A stretch of 42,026 bases of DNA from 66-474 sp051961995. GTDB lineage: Bacteria > Pseudomonadota > Gammaproteobacteria > Xanthomonadales > Rhodanobacteraceae. The notes beneath the pieces were generated by a model. The model did not search any database, had not been told where the DNA came from, and saw only the letters and a program-made list of their open reading frames with translations. This document shows positions 39,721 through 42,026 of this stretch, piece by piece. The position numbers and the translations under genes are program-made. Location: positions 1-42,026 of the forward strand of contig JBQCCR010000035.1 of NCBI GenBank assembly GCA_051961995.1. Reading direction: 5' to 3'. How positions within the stretch are numbered: position 1 is the first letter of the stretch; every line of letters begins with the position of its first letter.

Positions 39721-40017
39721 TTAAACAACCGTAAATTTGTCGCCGAGAAAAAACATAGCTTGAACGATCCGATCTGCGATTTGGTGCTGCTGAGCAGAAC
39801 TGATTGCCTCGTGTGCATGCGGCGGGAGCCAAGGCCCGATTGCCGCAACAGCAATAGGCTGGATAGAGCCTGGGCCTAAATTTTCCAACGCATAGCGCAG
39901 CGAGTGCCCGGCCTCCGAGTACTCGATGACGAACTGCGACAGCGGACCGCCGCGACGAACGACGGTAAAACCCTCGATGCTTGAAACACCCCATGCGCCA
40001 CTGAGCTTCGTGAACAT
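39721..40017 (-). CDS. Cassette 5: small soluble protein, unknown
   Basis: 98 residues, no signal or membrane segment. Strands at GFTVVRRGG and FVIEYSEAGHSLRYALE, then WLPPHAHEAISSAQQHQIADRIVQAMFFLG. The layout, a strand-rich half then a helix, is like small immunity proteins, but I cannot name a family. It ends 14 nt before attC 5. Confidence 0.6.
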   Translation of the reverse strand: MFTKLSGAWGVSSIEGFTVVRRGGPLSQFVIEYSEAGHSLRYALENLGPGSIQPIAVAAIGPWLPPHAHEAISSAQQHQIADRIVQAMFFLGDKFTVV

Positions 40018-40020
40018 ATG

Positions 40021-40110
40021 GCCTAACGCCTGAATTTAGCGGCGCCGGCGCCGTAACGTCTGCAAGAGCGCAAGCGATGGACCGGCGTCCGCTGGAATGA
40101 GTAGTTAGGC
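40021..40110 (-). repeat. attC site 6
   Basis: 90 bp, GCCTAAC ... GTTAGGC, of the homogeneous family. Confidence 0.93.
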
Positions 40111-40128
40111 GTCCAGTTTTGTGAACAC

Positions 40129-40446
40129 CTAGCCCTTGACGACGAAAGTAAGAACAAACACGGCGACGAACAATACGAAGTAGCAGACCATGTAGGTGCG
40201 GAGAAAGCCAGCGAACCGACTAAACCTGCTGTTACCTAGAGCCACGTATTCGCGGCGCCAGAGAAATCGCATGGTGGCAAAGCTATTTTTGGCGCTGTTG
40301 TTGAGGATGAGCGTTGGCTCCCCGAGAGCTTTCCACGCTTGAGTGAACTGCGTGCGTAAGCGGTAAAGAAACACGTACATGAGCACGAAGCCCGCGATGC
40401 AGCTGGCGAAAAGTAGTACGACAAGAACAGCGAAGAGGTAACTCAT
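40129..40446 (-). CDS. Cassette 6: two-helix membrane protein, UspB-like layout
   Basis: 105 residues: N-terminal helix LFAVLVVLLFASCIAGFVLMYVFLY, a cytosolic middle (FLWRREYVALGNSRFSRFAGFLR), and a C-terminal helix MVCYFVLFVAVFVLTFVV. The R-R-E-Y / L-x-N-x4-R-F spacing recalls UspB-type proteins, which are also small with two helices. The similarity is by eye. Its stop lies 19 nt before attC 6. Confidence 0.6.
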   Translation of the reverse strand: MSYLFAVLVVLLFASCIAGFVLMYVFLYRLRTQFTQAWKALGEPTLILNNSAKNSFATMRFLWRREYVALGNSRFSRFAGFLRTYMVCYFVLFVAVFVLTFVVKG

Positions 40447-40450
40447 AGAC

Positions 40451-40538
40451 GCCTAACGCCTGAATTTAGCGGCGCCGGCCGCAACGTTTAGAAGAACGCA
40501 AGCGATGGACCGGCGTCCGCTGGAATGAGTAGTTAGCT
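40451..40538 (-). repeat. attC site 7
   Basis: 88 bp, GCCTAAC ... GTTAGCT. Same family with two bases missing in the central stem (GGCCGGCCGC-type instead of GGCGCCGGCGCC). Confidence 0.92.
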
Positions 40539-40568
40539 GGCATTTGTGGAGCATAAATAATGCGCATT

Positions 40569-40862
40569 TCAATGGACTCCCGAGATCTCCCGGAAAGCGG
40601 CCTCGTTGGCAAAGGCAATAAGTGCTTGGGTATCGATGTTGCGGCCAGTGTCGCGGCACCAAGCAACAAATTGGCTGGAGACTACCTGAGCCTTGACGGG
40701 CCGAATGCCTTGGTTTTGGATGCGCTTGAATGTTTGCTCAGCGGCGGCTTCCCACTCAGCAAACGTCCTATGCCATTGACGATCGGGGAGCACTTTGCGA
40801 AATGATTCGTAGTCCTCGGCCACAAACCAAGGTAGCCCAGCAATTTGAATTTGGTTACTCAT
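40569..40862 (-). CDS. Cassette 7: small soluble protein, unknown
   Basis: 97 residues starting at ATG 40862 with GGGGAG about 5 nt upstream. It is mostly helical (FVAEDYESFRKVLPDRQWHRTFAEWEAAAEQTFKRIQNQ) with TQALIAFANEAAFREI at the end. A conserved-looking GLPWF sits at the start. No family recognised; small helical cassette proteins of this kind are sometimes toxin or antitoxin partners, but no partner gene is present. Confidence 0.6.
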   Translation of the reverse strand: MSNQIQIAGLPWFVAEDYESFRKVLPDRQWHRTFAEWEAAAEQTFKRIQNQGIRPVKAQVVSSQFVAWCRDTGRNIDTQALIAFANEAAFREISGVH

Positions 40863-40879
40863 CAGCACTCCCCTATACC

Positions 40880-40969
40880 AGCTAACGCCTGAATTTAGCG
40901 GCGCCGGCGCCGCTACGTTTGTAAGAGCTCAAGCGATGGACCGGCGTCCGCTGGAATGAGTAGTTAGAT
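40880..40969 (-). repeat. attC site 8
   Basis: 90 bp, AGCTAAC ... GTTAGAT, of the homogeneous family. It contains the TAA of cassette 8. Confidence 0.93.
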
Positions 40970-41428
40970 GGCATGGGCCATATACCACGCCTGCACATCT
41001 TTGACGAACTGCGGCCAAGAACCGCGACAAGCGCGCTGAGGGATGATGATTGCATTGCCGTTCTTGCCAGTGATTGCCAATGTGCCATTGCCCTCCACGA
41101 CGGATGCTACCTCGCTCCAAGCGCGAGCACCCGTGAGACGTCCGATTTGAGTTGACCAACCGTCTGGCCCGACATTAAGAGTACGCTCTTTGCCTTTGAA
41201 CGCGATTTGGGGCCAGGCTGCAAAAAGCAGTGTGATTGTGGGCAAGGCTACTGCGAGCGAAACAAGAGCCAAGCCGAATTGAAATGGAGGTGTAGCCGAG
41301 CAGGTGACGGCCAGCGCAACTGTGGCCGCTAAAAGCACATGAACACGCCAGAGCCGTGCACGCCACGCAGCCCAGTACCAGCGCCAGACCTCTTTGCGTG
41401 ACGATCGGTAATGCAATGTGTAGCTCAT
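40964..41428 (-). CDS. Cassette 8: YcxB-like membrane protein
   Basis: 154 residues. Two membrane helices near the N-terminus (VHVLLAATVALAVTC and LALVSLAVALPTITLLFAA) are followed by a strand-rich PH-like domain: RTLNVGPDGWSTQIG, ARAWSEVASVVEGNGTLAIT, NAIIIPQRAC, FVKDVQAWY. This is the layout of YcxB-like proteins, whose function is unknown. The TAA overlaps attC 8. Confidence 0.75.
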   Translation of the reverse strand: MSYTLHYRSSRKEVWRWYWAAWRARLWRVHVLLAATVALAVTCSATPPFQFGLALVSLAVALPTITLLFAAWPQIAFKGKERTLNVGPDGWSTQIGRLTGARAWSEVASVVEGNGTLAITGKNGNAIIIPQRACRGSWPQFVKDVQAWYMAHAI

Positions 41429-41431
41429 GCC

Positions 41432-41521
41432 AGCTAACGCCTGAATTTAGCGGCGCCGGCGCCGCAACGTTTGTAAGAGCGCAAACGATGGACCGGCGTC
41501 CGCTGGAATGATTAGTTAGAT
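41432..41521 (-). repeat. attC site 9
   Basis: 90 bp, AGCTAAC ... GTTAGAT, of the homogeneous family, with one AATGATTAG variant at the right end. It contains the TAA of cassette 9. Confidence 0.93.
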
Positions 41522-41857
41522 GTGCTCTTTGCTTCGACGATGACCACACGGCACGCACCAGCTAATAAGCACAACCTCGATAAGCATGCGAACCACATGC
41601 AGCAGGCCCGGCCACTGGTACGGACGTGACGGACCGACCGGATGCGTGAACATAGCGAGTGCCTTGCTGGCCCGCGGAGCATCGGTGCTCGACACCATAA
41701 CGCGGCGCATGTTGTACCACGGGATCTGGGTGCCAGGCCGCAGCGAACCGAAGCCCGCGCCTTGCACAAAACTTCGGATGCCATGAGCCTCAAGCTCGCA
41801 CAGCATGCAAGCAAGCTCCGATTCAGACTGCGGGCATGCGATAGGCACGAGGCTCAT
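41516..41857 (-). CDS. Cassette 9: DUF2007-like protein with C-terminal helix
   Basis: 113 residues. The N-terminal CPQSESELACMLCELEAHGIRSFVQ and later RRVMVSSTDAPRASKALAMF match the pattern of DUF2007 (putative signal-transducing, PII-like fold). A hydrophobic segment, LLHVVRMLIEVVLISWCVPC, follows and could be a membrane anchor, with the basic tail GHRRSKEHI. The combination with a membrane helix is seen in some DUF2007 proteins. Function unknown. Confidence 0.7.
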   Translation of the reverse strand: MSLVPIACPQSESELACMLCELEAHGIRSFVQGAGFGSLRPGTQIPWYNMRRVMVSSTDAPRASKALAMFTHPVGPSRPYQWPGLLHVVRMLIEVVLISWCVPCGHRRSKEHI

Positions 41858-41862
41858 AAAGA

Positions 41863-41951
41863 TCTAACGCCTGAATTTAGCGGCGCCGGCGCTGCAACGT
41901 AAGTAAGAGCGCAAGCGATGGACCGGCGTCCGCTGGAATGAGTTGTTAGGC
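41863..41951 (-). repeat. attC site 10
   Basis: 89 bp, ATCTAAC ... GTTAGGC, of the homogeneous family with a GCTGCAACGTAAGTAAG centre. It is the last attC before the window edge. Confidence 0.92.
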
Positions 41952-42026
41952 GCAAGACGTTTGGCGAAGCCAGAACATTGCGCCTGTGAGCCTCGGCCTT
42001 ACTCATAGCCGTAGCGTGCTGGGTTG
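41952..42026 (-). other. 3' end of a tenth cassette, cut by the window edge
   Basis: 75 nt of the next cassette. On the minus strand a frame ending NPARYGYE-stop (TAA at 41999-42001) could be the tail of its gene. Too little is visible to say more. Confidence 0.4.

Larger units (their letters stand above)
37703..42026 (-). mobile_element. Chromosomal integron cassette array, integrase-distal end
   Basis: Ten attC sites (37703, 38264, 38741, 39194, 39650, 40021, 40451, 40880, 41432 and 41863) separate nine complete single-gene cassettes, all on the minus strand, plus one entering from the right edge. Read on the minus strand each attC runs R'' (CTAACTA) ... R' (GCGTTAG), the standard gene-then-attC order, so attI and the integrase must lie to the right of the window. 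Seven sites are near-identical and 88-90 bp long, as in sedentary integrons. No cassette is a known resistance gene. Confidence 0.92.

Noticed and set aside
37703..41951. Regularly spaced repeats taken as a CRISPR array
   Set aside because: Repeats are 58-90 bp with imperfect inverted structure, spacing is about 300-550 bp and each interval holds one ORF. That is attC and cassette architecture.
1..42026. tRNA, rRNA, riboswitch or insertion-sequence genes
   Set aside because: No cloverleaf, rRNA stretch, known riboswitch core or transposase was recognised by reading; a covariance-model scan would be needed to exclude weak cases.
41943..42026. Possible integrase or attI at the right edge
   Set aside because: Only 75 nt follow the last attC, with no recombinase motif.

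Overview
The window is high-GC gammaproteobacterial chromosome, most likely from the order Lysobacterales (Xanthomonadales). Two things point there: the left-edge order lptM-dapF-DUF484-xerC, and the near-identical attC repeats at the right edge, which have the look of a Xanthomonas-type chromosomal integron. Genus and species cannot be told from the sequence alone.

Layout. (1) 1-17.6 kb is housekeeping backbone: xerC (cut by the window edge), a DUF484 gene, dapF, lptM, a RimI-like acetyltransferase, a RimK-family ATP-grasp ligase, aroE, a gamma-carbonic-anhydrase-like protein, an aldehyde dehydrogenase, a cNMP-binding patatin, oligopeptidase A, xthA, a UPF0149 protein, pirin, a phasin, queD, a DUF4142 protein and a type IB topoisomerase. 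(2) 17.96-28.87 kb is one tightly packed plus-strand operon of eleven genes, mostly joined by 1-17 nt overlaps. It encodes three nucleotide-sugar epimerase/decarboxylase-type SDRs (one a clear UDP-glucuronate decarboxylase), a zinc alcohol dehydrogenase, a Gfo/Idh/MocA oxidoreductase, a GT4 glycosyltransferase, three paralogous CgeB-like glycosyltransferases, a small acidic protein and a methyltransferase. It looks like a complete pathway for an unidentified glycan, without an obvious exporter or polymerase. (3) 28.87-29.75 kb is a repeat-rich scar: three 39-bp palindromic repeats, a small lipoprotein, a long palindrome and a frameshifted copy of the methyltransferase 3' end. (4) 29.75-32.7 kb is a compositionally different island of four minus-strand genes; at least three are integron-cassette-like, with attC-type sites at their 3' ends. 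(5) 32.74-37.7 kb returns to backbone: a GST remnant, the ABC-F ATPase uup, threonine aldolase, a GNAT enzyme and two small unknown genes. (6) 37.70 kb to the right edge is a chromosomal integron array: ten attC sites and nine complete minus-strand cassettes, with a tenth running off the window. The attC orientation puts the integrase and attI beyond the right edge.

Main points of interest are the glycan operon, the split attC array with 5 kb of backbone between its parts, tandem intrinsic terminators in the leader of the RimK-like gene, a perfect palindrome with a PhaR-type core ahead of the phasin gene, and several repeats that appear to have reshaped gene ends. No tRNA, rRNA or CRISPR array was recognised. 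All assignments come from reading motifs; no database search was run.
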